Assembly: GCA_937960785.1 (NCBI GenBank)
Contig: CALGOZ010000031.1
Coordinates: forward strand, 1 to 64,000
From: an uncultured Pseudogracilibacillus sp.
Lineage (GTDB): Bacteria; Bacillota; Bacilli; Bacillales; Amphibacillaceae
Direction of reading: 5' to 3'
DNA length: 64,000 bases
In this document: positions 17,834 to 26,531 of the stretch, piece after piece
How positions within the stretch are numbered: position 1 is the stretch's first letter
How the letters are laid out: each line of letters starts with the position of its first letter
The notes under the pieces: generated by a model
What the model was told of the DNA's origin: nothing
Seen by the model: the letters and a program-made list of their open reading frames with translations, nothing else
Databases searched by the model: none
Program-made: the position numbers and the translations under genes

Positions 17834-19864
17834 TTATTCAAGCTTATATTTTTCTAACTTATAATATAAAGTTCGGACTGAAATTTGTAATTGAGCTGCG
17901 GTTTGCTGCTTGTTGTAATTATTCGCTCTATAAACTTCTTTTATAAATTGTTTTTCATACTGGTCGAGTGCTTCTCTTAATGGTATTTCCGCTGATTCGA
18001 TTGATGTAAGTTTCCCTTTTACTTCCTCTACATTATTTTTTTCGGTTAAAAAATTGATATGTTTTTTTTCTATTGTACGCTCTTTTATATCCATATATAT
18101 CATTGCACGACTTATGATGTTTTCGAGCTCCCTTACATTCCCAGGCCAATCGTGAGTACGTAGTTTATCTAAAGCAGTATCAGAGATTGATTCGACCGTT
18201 CTTCCATACAACTGGTTTAGCTTGCTTATAATGAACGTAACTAAACTAGGTAAGTCTTCAAGACGTTCATTCAATGATGGAATATAAATAGGTAGTCGAT
18301 TTAAACGATAATATAGATCCTCACGGAAGGAGTTGTCATTTATTTTCTCTTCCAAATTAGCATTAGTCGCAGCAATAATTCGGACATCTATCGGAATGGG
18401 AGTTGTTCCACCTACTCGTACGACTTCTTTCTCTTGCAAAACCCGTAATAATTTCGCTTGGGTACGTAACGATAATTCTCCTATTTCATCTAAAAAGATA
18501 CTCCCTTTATTTGCAACTTCAAATAATCCTTTTTTACCTTCCGGCCGAGCACCTGTAAAAGCCCCTCCTTCATAACCAAATAATTCGCTTTCTAAAACGG
18601 ACTCGGCTAATGCAGCACAATTGACACGAATAAATTTGTGATGGCTTCGATCACTGGCGTTATGTATCGCATGGGCAAAGAGTTCTTTTCCTGTACCTGA
18701 TGCTCCTCGTAACAGGACGGTGGCAGGAGTTTCTGCTGCCATTTTTGCTTGATTAATCGCAAGTTTTATTTCTTCTGAGTTCCCGATTATATCATCGAAG
18801 GTATAGGTTGCTTCTAACTGGCGAATCTTTTGTTTTGCACGATTTAATGCATCGGTTAAACTTTCGATTCTTGATAAATCGTGAATGACTGCGACACTAC
18901 CCTTTACTTCATTTTGAACGATTACGGGAGCGACATTTACAAAGACATCCTTATTCATCGGTCCTACTTTTAATCGCGCACCACGAATTGGTTTTTTCGT
19001 CCGTAATACTTGCATATGGATACTTTCGCCCTCTGCTATATCGACGGTCGCTGGTTTACCTATGACATCCTTTTCACTAAGACCGGTAATTCTTGTGTAA
19101 GCAGGGTTAATCATTAAACCCTTACCCTTTTCATCGACAACACTAATCGCTTCTTCGGAGGAATAAATAATCGCTTCTAACATCGTTTTAATTTTTTTTA
19201 AATCAGTGTTTTCCTCAGCTAGGCGAAGAATTTCATCACGAGCTTTAAAGGTTGCAAAAGCACCGATTAACTGACCACCTTTTGTTATAAGGGGAATTCG
19301 TGTCGTAACGATTTCCTGATTATTTTGTAATATAAAAGTTTTATTCTCTTCTTTCTTTTTAGATTGTAGTACGGCTGGAAGTCGGCTATGGGGAATGACA
19401 TCATTAATATGATGGCCGATAACATCTTTCGATACGCCGATTAACTTTTTAGCCCGATCATTCATTAAACGAAGAATACCGTGGCGATCGACGACAATTA
19501 ACCCATCGCGGATTGTATTGAATATTAACCGTAAATTATCCAATTCAAAATATTGCTCCCGTAAAAACGGAAGTAATAAATCAACTAAAGGCTTGGGAAC
19601 AACTAACGGATTAGAAAGAAAAGACTGTCGAACTTCCTCTTCACAGTATTGTTCATCGGTTAGGATTACAACATCGAATGGTTGCTCTACGAAATATTGT
19701 ATTGATTTTTCATGAGGAATACCATTAGTCATAAGCAATTGTTCGAAAGACTTCTCTTCTTTATCACCAATCACGACAGATAGATCGATATTCGGTAAGG
19801 AAGAGAAAATTTTTACTATTTGTTTCGCTTCTTTTGTTGAACCTACTACTAATAGTTGATACAT
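17834..19864 (-). CDS. bkdR: Sigma-54-dependent transcriptional activator BkdR
   Basis: Enhancer-binding protein of 676 residues that activates the downstream bkd operon. An N-terminal sensory region is followed by two PAS-like segments (DGLIVVDRHGILRLMND; EAISVVDEKGKGLMINPAYT). The AAA+ domain has Walker A GASGTGKE, the sigma-54-contacting loop GAFTGA and Walker B IFLDEIGELSL. A Fis-type HTH ends the protein (QQTAAQLQISVRTLYYKLEK). I use ATG 19864 behind AGAGGTG; the open frame extends 28 codons further upstream without a binding site. It sits about 160 bp upstream of bcd in the same orientation. Confidence 0.93.
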   Translation of the reverse strand: MYQLLVVGSTKEAKQIVKIFSSLPNIDLSVVIGDKEEKSFEQLLMTNGIPHEKSIQYFVEQPFDVVILTDEQYCEEEVRQSFLSNPLVVPKPLVDLLLPFLREQYFELDNLRLIFNTIRDGLIVVDRHGILRLMNDRAKKLIGVSKDVIGHHINDVIPHSRLPAVLQSKKKEENKTFILQNNQEIVTTRIPLITKGGQLIGAFATFKARDEILRLAEENTDLKKIKTMLEAIIYSSEEAISVVDEKGKGLMINPAYTRITGLSEKDVIGKPATVDIAEGESIHMQVLRTKKPIRGARLKVGPMNKDVFVNVAPVIVQNEVKGSVAVIHDLSRIESLTDALNRAKQKIRQLEATYTFDDIIGNSEEIKLAINQAKMAAETPATVLLRGASGTGKELFAHAIHNASDRSHHKFIRVNCAALAESVLESELFGYEGGAFTGARPEGKKGLFEVANKGSIFLDEIGELSLRTQAKLLRVLQEKEVVRVGGTTPIPIDVRIIAATNANLEEKINDNSFREDLYYRLNRLPIYIPSLNERLEDLPSLVTFIISKLNQLYGRTVESISDTALDKLRTHDWPGNVRELENIISRAMIYMDIKERTIEKKHINFLTEKNNVEEVKGKLTSIESAEIPLREALDQYEKQFIKEVYRANNYNKQQTAAQLQISVRTLYYKLEKYKLE

Positions 19865-20079
19865 TCGAACACCTCTTTTTAAAGAAGTTTTTGAAGAAAA
19901 TTGCAAAGACATTATATTTATTGTACGTCGGAAACTTTTATTATTCAATATACACTTTTGCCTTTCAACAGCTAAAGTTCTTTAATTGTAAAGGAATCGT
20001 GAACAGACGTTACCAAGTTTGTTTTTAGTGAAAATCGTTGCTATACTAAAATTATTCAAGGTATTTAAAGGAGACAACC

Positions 20080-20343
20080 ATGGTTAGATTCATTGCAGTA
20101 TTAATACTTTTTATCCCCGGAATTATTGGAGCATATGGAATTAAATTAATGCGAGATGCTCTTTTTTCGGATGTATATACGATTTTAGTGAATGAAACTA
20201 TTCAATTTATCGTAGGATTAATTATGTTTATCGGTGGCTTTAGTTTTGTTGCGGGATTTATTTTCCATCGTGACAAAAAGAGAAATAAATTAAAAAGTCA
20301 ACAACAAGCAAAGGAAAATGATGAATATAGGTTGGGGGAATAA
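20080..20343 (+). CDS. yqzF: DUF2627 family membrane protein YqzF
   Basis: An 87-residue protein with two hydrophobic helices (about 4-26 and 45-63) and a charged, Lys-rich tail, matching the small DUF2627/YqzF family. Function unknown. ATG behind AAAGGAG. The aspartokinase gene starts 3 bp after its stop, so the two are co-transcribed. In B. subtilis yqzF also lies next to bkdR. Confidence 0.8.
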   Translation: MVRFIAVLILFIPGIIGAYGIKLMRDALFSDVYTILVNETIQFIVGLIMFIGGFSFVAGFIFHRDKKRNKLKSQQQAKENDEYRLGE

Positions 20344-20346
20344 ACG

Positions 20347-21699
20347 ATGAAAGTTGCAAAATTTGGTGGAAGTTCATTAGCTGATGCTCATCAATTTGAA
20401 AGAGTGGCCAACATTATTAAAGATGATGAAGAGCGAAAGTTTATCGTCGTATCCGCTCCTGGGAAACGACATGATCACGATTTTAAAATAACAGATTTGT
20501 TAATTCAGCTAGGAACAGCATACGTAAAAGAAGAGAAATATAAGTCGTATTACATTACAATTGTTGATCGTTTTGCAAAAATTATAAAAGACTTGCAATT
20601 GCCGGAAGCTTTAAACGATGAAATTGAAAATCGCTTGCAAGAAATTATGAGGTTATCCTTACCCTTTGAAGAGCATATTGATCATTTCAAGTCTCTAGGT
20701 GAAGATAGTTCAGCGAGAATATTAAGTAGTTATTTACAAGCACAAGGGAAAAAGGCAAGTTACGTTAATCCTAAAGAAGCGGGAATCATCTTAAAAGAAG
20801 ATGAAGTAGGTGTTCAAATTTGTGATTCAAGCTATGAAAAACTATATAAATTACGTGAACGAGAAGGTATTCTCGTCATTCCTGGATTTTTTGGTTATAC
20901 AGCTGATGGTAAATTAAAAACCTTTTCCCGTGGTGGCTCCGACATTACTGGTGCGATTGTCGCCGCTGGAGTTGAAGCAGATTTATATGAAAACTTTACC
21001 GATGTCGATTCTGTTTTTACAGTGAACCCGAATATCGTAAAAAATCCAAAACCTATCCCACTATTAACTTATCGAGAAATGCGAGAGCTATCTTATGCTG
21101 GCTTTTCGGTATTTCATGATGAAGCTTTAATTCCAGCTTTTCAAGCGAATATTCCAGTTGAAATTAAAAATACAAATAATCCGTCCGGCGATGGCACACG
21201 AATTGTTTCAAAAAAGAAGCCGAATGAACATTGTGTCGTCGGAATTGCAAGTGACACTGGGTTCAGTAGTATTTATGTAAGTAAGTTTTTAATGAACCGA
21301 GAGCTTGGTTTTGGACGGAAGTTACTTCAAATTTTAGAAGAAGAAGGTGTTTCTTTCGAGCACGTTCCTTCCGGTATCGATGAAATGACAATTATCGTGC
21401 GCGATACACAATTAACAGATAATAAAGACGAAGTAATTGTCGAACGAATTAAAAAGGAGTTATCCCCTGATACCGTTCAAGTGCACCATAATCTGGCGCT
21501 TATTATGGTCGTCGGTGAAGGGATGAAAGAAACGATTGGTATGGCGCAAACTGCTGCAACCGCCCTTGGTGAAGCAAAGGTGAATATCGAAATGATCAAC
21601 CAAGGTTCGTCTGAAGTATCAATGATGTTTGGAATTAAAGCTAATGATTTACACCGGGCGATTCAGTCGCTTTATAAAGCCTTCTTCGAAAATCAGTAA
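20347..21699 (+). CDS. thrD: Aspartate kinase (YclM/ThrD type)
   Basis: Phosphorylates aspartate, the first step to Lys, Thr and Met. The N-terminal kinase domain opens with KVAKFGGSSLADA, followed by TFSRGGSDITGA and YENFTDVDSVFTVNP. The C-terminus carries a tandem ACT regulatory region (SSIYVSKFLMNRELG; ALIMVVGEGM; KVNIEMINQGSSEVSMMFGI). At about 450 residues, with the opening VSAPGKR, it resembles the class III enzyme YclM/ThrD of B. subtilis rather than DapG or LysC. ATG behind GGGGGAATAA. A strong terminator follows. Confidence 0.88.
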   Translation: MKVAKFGGSSLADAHQFERVANIIKDDEERKFIVVSAPGKRHDHDFKITDLLIQLGTAYVKEEKYKSYYITIVDRFAKIIKDLQLPEALNDEIENRLQEIMRLSLPFEEHIDHFKSLGEDSSARILSSYLQAQGKKASYVNPKEAGIILKEDEVGVQICDSSYEKLYKLREREGILVIPGFFGYTADGKLKTFSRGGSDITGAIVAAGVEADLYENFTDVDSVFTVNPNIVKNPKPIPLLTYREMRELSYAGFSVFHDEALIPAFQANIPVEIKNTNNPSGDGTRIVSKKKPNEHCVVGIASDTGFSSIYVSKFLMNRELGFGRKLLQILEEEGVSFEHVPSGIDEMTIIVRDTQLTDNKDEVIVERIKKELSPDTVQVHHNLALIMVVGEGMKETIGMAQTAATALGEAKVNIEMINQGSSEVSMMFGIKANDLHRAIQSLYKAFFENQ

Positions 21700-21721
21700 A
21701 CATAACTAAATATCAAGGATA

Positions 21722-21755
21722 ACGGGATTCAACATTTTACTGAATCCCGTTTTTA
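21722..21755 (+). terminator. Intrinsic terminator after aspartokinase
   Basis: Perfect 10-bp arms ACGGGATTCA and TGAATCCCGT with a 9-base loop, followed by TTTTT. Confidence 0.9.
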
Positions 21756-21861
21756 TATACTCTTTCCAAGAATGACGCGTATCCACCACATATGAAAATT
21801 AGAATTTTTATATTCACTCTGAACTGAAAGTGCACATTCGAAAATGATTTTTGTCATTGAA

Positions 21862-21909
21862 AAGGATTGACTGACTTCATCTCTAAATAATGAAGTTCAA
21901 CCAATCCTT
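21862..21909 (-). terminator. Long hairpin downstream of spo0A, probable terminator
   Basis: Arms AAGGATTG/CAATCCTT enclose a second stem ACTTCAT/ATGAAGT with short internal bulges. On the minus strand the stem is followed by TTTT, about 75 bp after the spo0A stop. Nothing else is apparent in the 284-bp gap between the aspartokinase and spo0A stops. Confidence 0.6.
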
Positions 21910-21983
21910 GTATTAAAAGTTCTTGTTATCTATTCTATAACAATGGAAATGAAAATAAAATTACTCCACTTACTAATTGACGA

Positions 21984-22769
21984 TTATGACGGCATAACTC
22001 GATATTCAAGCCTCAATTTATCAGCGACCATCGCAATGAATTCACTATTAGTCGGTTTTGCTTTCGATACATTAATTGTATAGCCGAATAGTTCGGTAAT
22101 TGAATCGATATTACCTCGATTCCAAGCGACCTCAATGGCATGACGAATAGCCCGTTCTACTCGGGATGCGGTCGTGTTATATTTCTTTGCTATATCGGGA
22201 TATAAAATTTTTGTAATCGAACCGAGTAATTCGATATCTTCGTATACCATCATAATTGCTTCTCGTAAATATAAGTACCCTTTAATGTGAGCTGGTACAC
22301 CGATATCGTGCATGATGTCTGTAATTTTTGCTTCTAAATCGACTTCACGTTTTACTTGTTGTGGTTGCTCAACAAATTGATGTTCTGTAAAGTCACCTTT
22401 ATGGACTTCACGAATTTTCGTTACTAAGTGATCAAAATCAAATGGTTTTAAAATAAAGTAATGAGCTCCTAATTGAACAGCCTGACGCATTACGTCTTCT
22501 TGTCCAAAGGCAGTTAACATAATGATACGAGGCTTCTTCAAATCTTCTGCTTGTCTTATCTTTTTAAGCACTGTCAATCCATCTACATGAGGCATTATAA
22601 GGTCTAAAATAACGATATCCGGTTCTAAGTCCTGAATTAATTGTAACGATTTCATCCCGTTGAAACTTACTCCGACAACTTCCATATCAGGCTCATTGTT
22701 TAAATAATCTTCCATGATATGTACTAACTCTTCGTTGTCATCGATAATACAAATTGAAATCTTCTCCAA
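21984..22769 (-). CDS. spo0A: Sporulation master response regulator Spo0A
   Basis: Phosphorelay-terminal response regulator controlling entry into sporulation. The receiver domain has acidic pocket Asp10-Asp11, phospho-acceptor Asp56 in VILDLIMPHVDG, MLTAFGQ and the conserved Lys in FILKPFDFD. After a linker comes the DNA-binding domain (HIKGYLYLREAI; YNTTASRVERAIRHAIEVAW; NSEFIAMVADKLRLE). The start codon is TTG, behind AAGGATGG at a 9-base distance; the only nearby ATG is out of frame. B. subtilis spo0A also uses a non-ATG start (GTG) at this position. 261 residues. Confidence 0.97.
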   Translation of the reverse strand: MEKISICIIDDNEELVHIMEDYLNNEPDMEVVGVSFNGMKSLQLIQDLEPDIVILDLIMPHVDGLTVLKKIRQAEDLKKPRIIMLTAFGQEDVMRQAVQLGAHYFILKPFDFDHLVTKIREVHKGDFTEHQFVEQPQQVKREVDLEAKITDIMHDIGVPAHIKGYLYLREAIMMVYEDIELLGSITKILYPDIAKKYNTTASRVERAIRHAIEVAWNRGNIDSITELFGYTINVSKAKPTNSEFIAMVADKLRLEYRVMPS

Positions 22770-22807
22770 ATTTAGACACCATCCTTATATTTACTCTCTC
22801 GCTAATA

Positions 22808-22837
22808 CTATTCGACACAATGGTGAAAAATCCCTTT
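22808..22837 (-). promoter_or_regulatory. Sigma-H-like promoter with 0A box for spo0A
   Basis: On the minus strand AAAGGGATT, 12 bases, GTCGAATAG: each element differs by one base from the sigma-H consensus (RNAGGAWWW, RNNGAATWW). TGTCGAA, the 0A-box core, overlaps the -10. B. subtilis spo0A has the same arrangement of sigma-H promoter and autoregulatory 0A sites, so positive feedback is the likely reading. Confidence 0.6.
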
Positions 22838-22843
22838 AATTTG

Positions 22844-22873
22844 TAAAAAAACTCTCTGATTTTCATCAGAGAG
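22844..22873 (-). terminator. Intrinsic terminator overlapping the spoIVB stop codon
   Basis: On the minus strand CTCTCTGAT, GAAA loop, ATCAGAGAG, then seven T. The TGA stop of spoIVB lies inside the left arm. It separates spoIVB from the spo0A promoter. Confidence 0.9.
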
Positions 22874-24140
22874 CTTTTGCAAATTGTTTCCCTTCTTCTT
22901 CAAATAGGTCGATTTCTGCTTCTTGGAGCATCCATTCGATATGCACACCGTAGCCTGAAGTTGGGTCATTTACGAACACGTGAGTAACAGCACCGATTAA
23001 CTTCTCATCTTGAATAATCGGACTTCCGCTCATTCCTTGGACAATGCCACCGGTTTTATCTAAGAGTCGTTCATCCGTTACTTTTATAATCATTCCTTTT
23101 GTTGATGGGTAGGTTTGTGGAATTGAATTTACAATTTCGATATCGAATTTTTCCACCTTGTCACCTTCAACGACCGTTAATATATGAGCTGGGCCCTTTT
23201 TTACTTCTTTTGCTAAGCCGATTGGAAGTGGTTTTTGTTCATTTTTAATCTTTTTTGGATCAATCGTACCGAAAATACCGAAGGGGCTATTTTTTTCAAT
23301 CGTACCTAATTTTTCATCCTGCATTGAAAACTCAGCTTGTTTTTCTCCTGGTAAACCTCGGTTTCCCTTTTCGATATGAGTAATTGAAGAATGGACGATT
23401 TTCCCATGATGAATTTCGATTGGCTTTTTCGTATCGGCATCAGAAATAACATGGCCTAATGCACCGTATTTTCCTGTAGTACGATCATAAAAAGAAACAG
23501 TACCGATTCCTGTTGTTGAATCCCGAATGTAGACGCCAATTTGATAGGAGTCATCTTTTTTGTTATAGGTCGGCTGTAATTTCGTTTCGATAAATTCTTT
23601 TCCTCTTTTTAATTTTATGGCGATTTTTTTATTATTCTCTCCTGCGAATTGCACAATTTCTTTAATATCGGTTAGTTTTTTAATTTTTTTACCGTCCATC
23701 TCAACGATTATATCCCCGATTTTAATGTTGGCGTCTTCTGCGGGGGATTTTTCCTTCTCTACATTGGAGACTAAATGATGCCCTACGACAAGAACCCCTC
23801 TCGTATGCAGTTGGACTCCAATCGATTGTCCACCTGGAACGATTTCATGTTGTTTTAAAACGTTGACGTCGACTTTTTTAATGGGGAAGTTACCTACTTT
23901 ATAGACGATTTCATTTTCGGTTACTTCGGAAGGATGCAAATCGATATTCGTTAAAAATGGATAATTCGTTTCTTTTTTTGTATGATTGGTTGGGACGGAG
24001 GCGACAGATTCACGGTGGTCGACGGTTATATCGTTCGGAATAGAAAGGTACTGTTGAACCTTTGGTATTTGTAAAGGAATAATTAAAAATAAAATGAATA
24101 ATATACCAATCAAAAGTTTCCTTTTTCGTTTCCACGACAT
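22866..24140 (-). CDS. spoIVB: SpoIVB serine peptidase
   Basis: S55-family peptidase secreted from the forespore, which triggers pro-sigma-K processing in the mother cell. The N-terminal signal anchor LLIGILFILFLIIPLQI is followed by a PDZ domain (GVQLHTRGVLVVGHH; KIGDIIVEMDGKKI). The peptidase domain has the candidate catalytic His in YGALGHVISDAD and the Ser in GMSGSPIIQDEKLIGAVTHV. I take ATG 24140, behind AAGGGGAG, over the in-frame GTG four codons upstream, which overlaps that site. 424 residues, the family length. Confidence 0.95.
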   Translation of the reverse strand: MSWKRKRKLLIGILFILFLIIPLQIPKVQQYLSIPNDITVDHRESVASVPTNHTKKETNYPFLTNIDLHPSEVTENEIVYKVGNFPIKKVDVNVLKQHEIVPGGQSIGVQLHTRGVLVVGHHLVSNVEKEKSPAEDANIKIGDIIVEMDGKKIKKLTDIKEIVQFAGENNKKIAIKLKRGKEFIETKLQPTYNKKDDSYQIGVYIRDSTTGIGTVSFYDRTTGKYGALGHVISDADTKKPIEIHHGKIVHSSITHIEKGNRGLPGEKQAEFSMQDEKLGTIEKNSPFGIFGTIDPKKIKNEQKPLPIGLAKEVKKGPAHILTVVEGDKVEKFDIEIVNSIPQTYPSTKGMIIKVTDERLLDKTGGIVQGMSGSPIIQDEKLIGAVTHVFVNDPTSGYGVHIEWMLQEAEIDLFEEEGKQFAKAL

Positions 24141-24160
24141 CGCATTGTACACTCCCCTTA

Positions 24161-24220
24161 AAAACAGATTGGCTTTTGATTGAACCGGTATATTTAATGT
24201 GACCTAATCAATCTGTTTTT
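24161..24220 (-). terminator. Widely spaced inverted repeat between recN and spoIVB
   Basis: AAAACAGATTG and CAATCTGTTTTT are inverted repeats separated by 37 bases. On the minus strand the second arm ends in TTTTT just before the spoIVB ribosome binding site. It may be the recN terminator or an attenuator-like structure. The large loop makes a plain terminator less certain. Confidence 0.45.
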
Positions 24221-24312
24221 AAACGAGAGAAACTTAAGAAAAAATGTTTATCATTACCTAAATAAGTGTAAAATGTATCGTGTATAAAAAAGATATCATC
24301 AAGCAAGCTATA

Positions 24313-26028
24313 TTATGAAGATGGAAACTTTCCCCTTACTAATTTTTTAAACGTATTCGTTAAGTCGACCAATTCTTGGGCATGTTCTAAGGCGGATTCC
24401 GTTAACTTGGTGCCGGTCATCATTTTTCCTAATTCGTTAATCGTCTCGTCCTCCGTTAATTGACGGACTGACGTAGATGTTCGATCTCCGCTAACTTCTT
24501 TTTTGATTAATAAATGTTGATCAGCCATTGCGGCGACTTGGGGTAAATGAGTGATACATAATGTCTGTGTCGTGGTCGAAATTTGATACATTTTTTCCGC
24601 AATCGCTTGAGCGACCCGACCACTAACCCCAGCATCAATTTCATCGAAAATAACGGTTTGGATTAAATCGTGTTCTGCTAATATTTTTTTCAAACCGAGC
24701 ATAATTCGAGACATTTCACCGCCAGAAGCGATTTTGTCTAATGGTTTTAATGGTTCTCCTACATTCGTCGATAACATAAAGGTAACGTTGTCTAGACCAT
24801 CTTTTGTTAGTTCTTTTCTTTCATTTGGAGCAAAATACACAGAAATTCGAGCGTTTTCTAAATATAAATCGTCTAATTCTTTTTGTAAATCTTTCTCTAA
24901 TTGACGGGCTGTTTTTTTTCGAATTTTGTGTAATTGTTGGGCAATATTTTGTGCTTCTTCTTCTTTTTCTTCGATTTCTTTTTGAATTAATTCAATTCGC
25001 TCATCACGATTTGTAAGTTCATCGATTTCTTCCGCAATTTTTGCTTTATATTCGAGCATTGCCGCGACGGTTTGACCATATTTTTTCCGTAAACGATTTA
25101 ACTCATTCAAGCGGGCTTCAATATCATTTAAACGGTTTTCATCAAAATATAATGTATCTTTATAATCGTTAATTTGAAATGTCATATCTTCCAGTTGATA
25201 ATAAAGGTTCGTCAAAGTTTCTTGTTGCTTTTTAATAAAGCTATCGTGTACGGCTGCTTTTTCCAATGCATCTTTCGCTATATGTACACTTTCTAATCCT
25301 TTACCTTCCCCTTGCAAGGCGTGATAAGCTTCTTGAAGAGCAATAAAGATTTGTTCAAAATTTTGCAATTGCTTTCGTTCTTCTTCAAGCTTTTCATCTT
25401 CACCTTCGACTAAATTTGCTTGTTCCAATTCATTAAACTGAAATTGTAATAAGTCAAGACGATGGGCTAGTTCTTGTTCATCAGTGTAAAGTTTATCGTA
25501 TTTTTGCTGTAAAGATAGCAATTGTTTGTATACCGTTTTATATTTGGTATAAATTGGTCCTATCTCTGCCTTGTTGTATTGATCTAATAATGTTAAGTGT
25601 TGCTGAGCTTGTAATAAATGTAGCGTATCGTGTTGGCTATGTATTTGCGTAATCAAATCGCCGATTTCTTTAAGGACTGAAAGTGTAACAAGTTTATGAT
25701 TGACCCGACAGACAGTTTTGCCATTTTTATTTAAAATTCGCTCTAAGATTAATACGTCGTCTTCTTGAGGGATATCGTAGCTTTTACATACTTGTTTAAT
25801 ATTGGCTTTGTTAGATGTAAGTTCAAATTGGCCGACGATTTCCGCCCGTTCTTCACCATGCTTAATAAATTGGCTCGAAGCTCTACCACCAATTAACAAA
25901 TGAACTGCATCAATTATAATCGATTTTCCTGCTCCTGTTTCTCCGGTCAATACTGTTAAACCGTCGGTGAAAGATATAGATATTTCATCGATAATAGCGA
26001 AGTTGCGAATCGACAAATGTGTAATCAT
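24313..26028 (-). CDS. recN: DNA repair protein RecN
   Basis: SMC-like ATPase that gathers at double-strand breaks and holds DNA ends together. Walker A GETGAGKS is at 29-36. A long coiled coil with many Glu, Lys and Gln covers about 150-370. The C-terminal signature LASGGEMSRIMLGLK and Walker B TVIFDEIDAGVSG follow, then the conserved CITHLPQVAAMAD. 571 residues. ATG 26028 with GAGGTG upstream. It follows argR, as in B. subtilis. Confidence 0.96.
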   Translation of the reverse strand: MITHLSIRNFAIIDEISISFTDGLTVLTGETGAGKSIIIDAVHLLIGGRASSQFIKHGEERAEIVGQFELTSNKANIKQVCKSYDIPQEDDVLILERILNKNGKTVCRVNHKLVTLSVLKEIGDLITQIHSQHDTLHLLQAQQHLTLLDQYNKAEIGPIYTKYKTVYKQLLSLQQKYDKLYTDEQELAHRLDLLQFQFNELEQANLVEGEDEKLEEERKQLQNFEQIFIALQEAYHALQGEGKGLESVHIAKDALEKAAVHDSFIKKQQETLTNLYYQLEDMTFQINDYKDTLYFDENRLNDIEARLNELNRLRKKYGQTVAAMLEYKAKIAEEIDELTNRDERIELIQKEIEEKEEEAQNIAQQLHKIRKKTARQLEKDLQKELDDLYLENARISVYFAPNERKELTKDGLDNVTFMLSTNVGEPLKPLDKIASGGEMSRIMLGLKKILAEHDLIQTVIFDEIDAGVSGRVAQAIAEKMYQISTTTQTLCITHLPQVAAMADQHLLIKKEVSGDRTSTSVRQLTEDETINELGKMMTGTKLTESALEHAQELVDLTNTFKKLVRGKFPSS

Positions 26029-26064
26029 TTGACCCCGTCACCTCTTTCGTTTAACGACGATTCG

Positions 26065-26514
26065 TTAAAGCATTTCGTTAAAACGTTTGACAACTTCCTT
26101 AGTTTGTTCAGTTGTACGACATAAGATAAGACATGTATCATCACCGCAAATCGTTCCCATTATTTCTTCCCAATCTAAATCATCGATTAAGGCTCCTACT
26201 GCATTTGCGTTTCCGGGTAAAGTTTTTAATACGATAAAGTTTTCAGCATGATCTAAACTGACAAAAGCCTCCACCATTCTGTGTTTTAACTTCTCTTCTG
26301 CATCATAGCGTGGTTTTGTCGGTACACCATATTTATACCGTCCGGATGATGATGGAATTTTAATTAAATGCATCTCCTTAATATCGCGGGAAACAGTTGC
26401 TTGAGTTACATTAAAGCCGAGATTTTTTAAACGCTCAACTAGCTCATCTTGAGTTTCGATATCATGTTCTGCGATTAGTTCCCTAATTTTAATATGGCGT
26501 TTTGCTTTGCTCAT
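26065..26514 (-). CDS. argR: Arginine repressor ArgR/AhrC
   Basis: Hexameric arginine-responsive regulator repressing arginine biosynthesis and activating catabolism. An N-terminal winged helix (RHIKIRELIAEHDIETQDEL, NVTQATVSRDIKEMHLIK) is joined to a C-terminal oligomerisation/arginine-binding domain with GTICGDDTCLIL. 149 residues, family length. ATG behind GGGAGG. Located between tlyA and recN as is usual in Bacilli. Confidence 0.96.
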   Translation of the reverse strand: MSKAKRHIKIRELIAEHDIETQDELVERLKNLGFNVTQATVSRDIKEMHLIKIPSSSGRYKYGVPTKPRYDAEEKLKHRMVEAFVSLDHAENFIVLKTLPGNANAVGALIDDLDWEEIMGTICGDDTCLILCRTTEQTKEVVKRFNEML

Positions 26515-26531
26515 AGTAATCCTCCCAGTAA

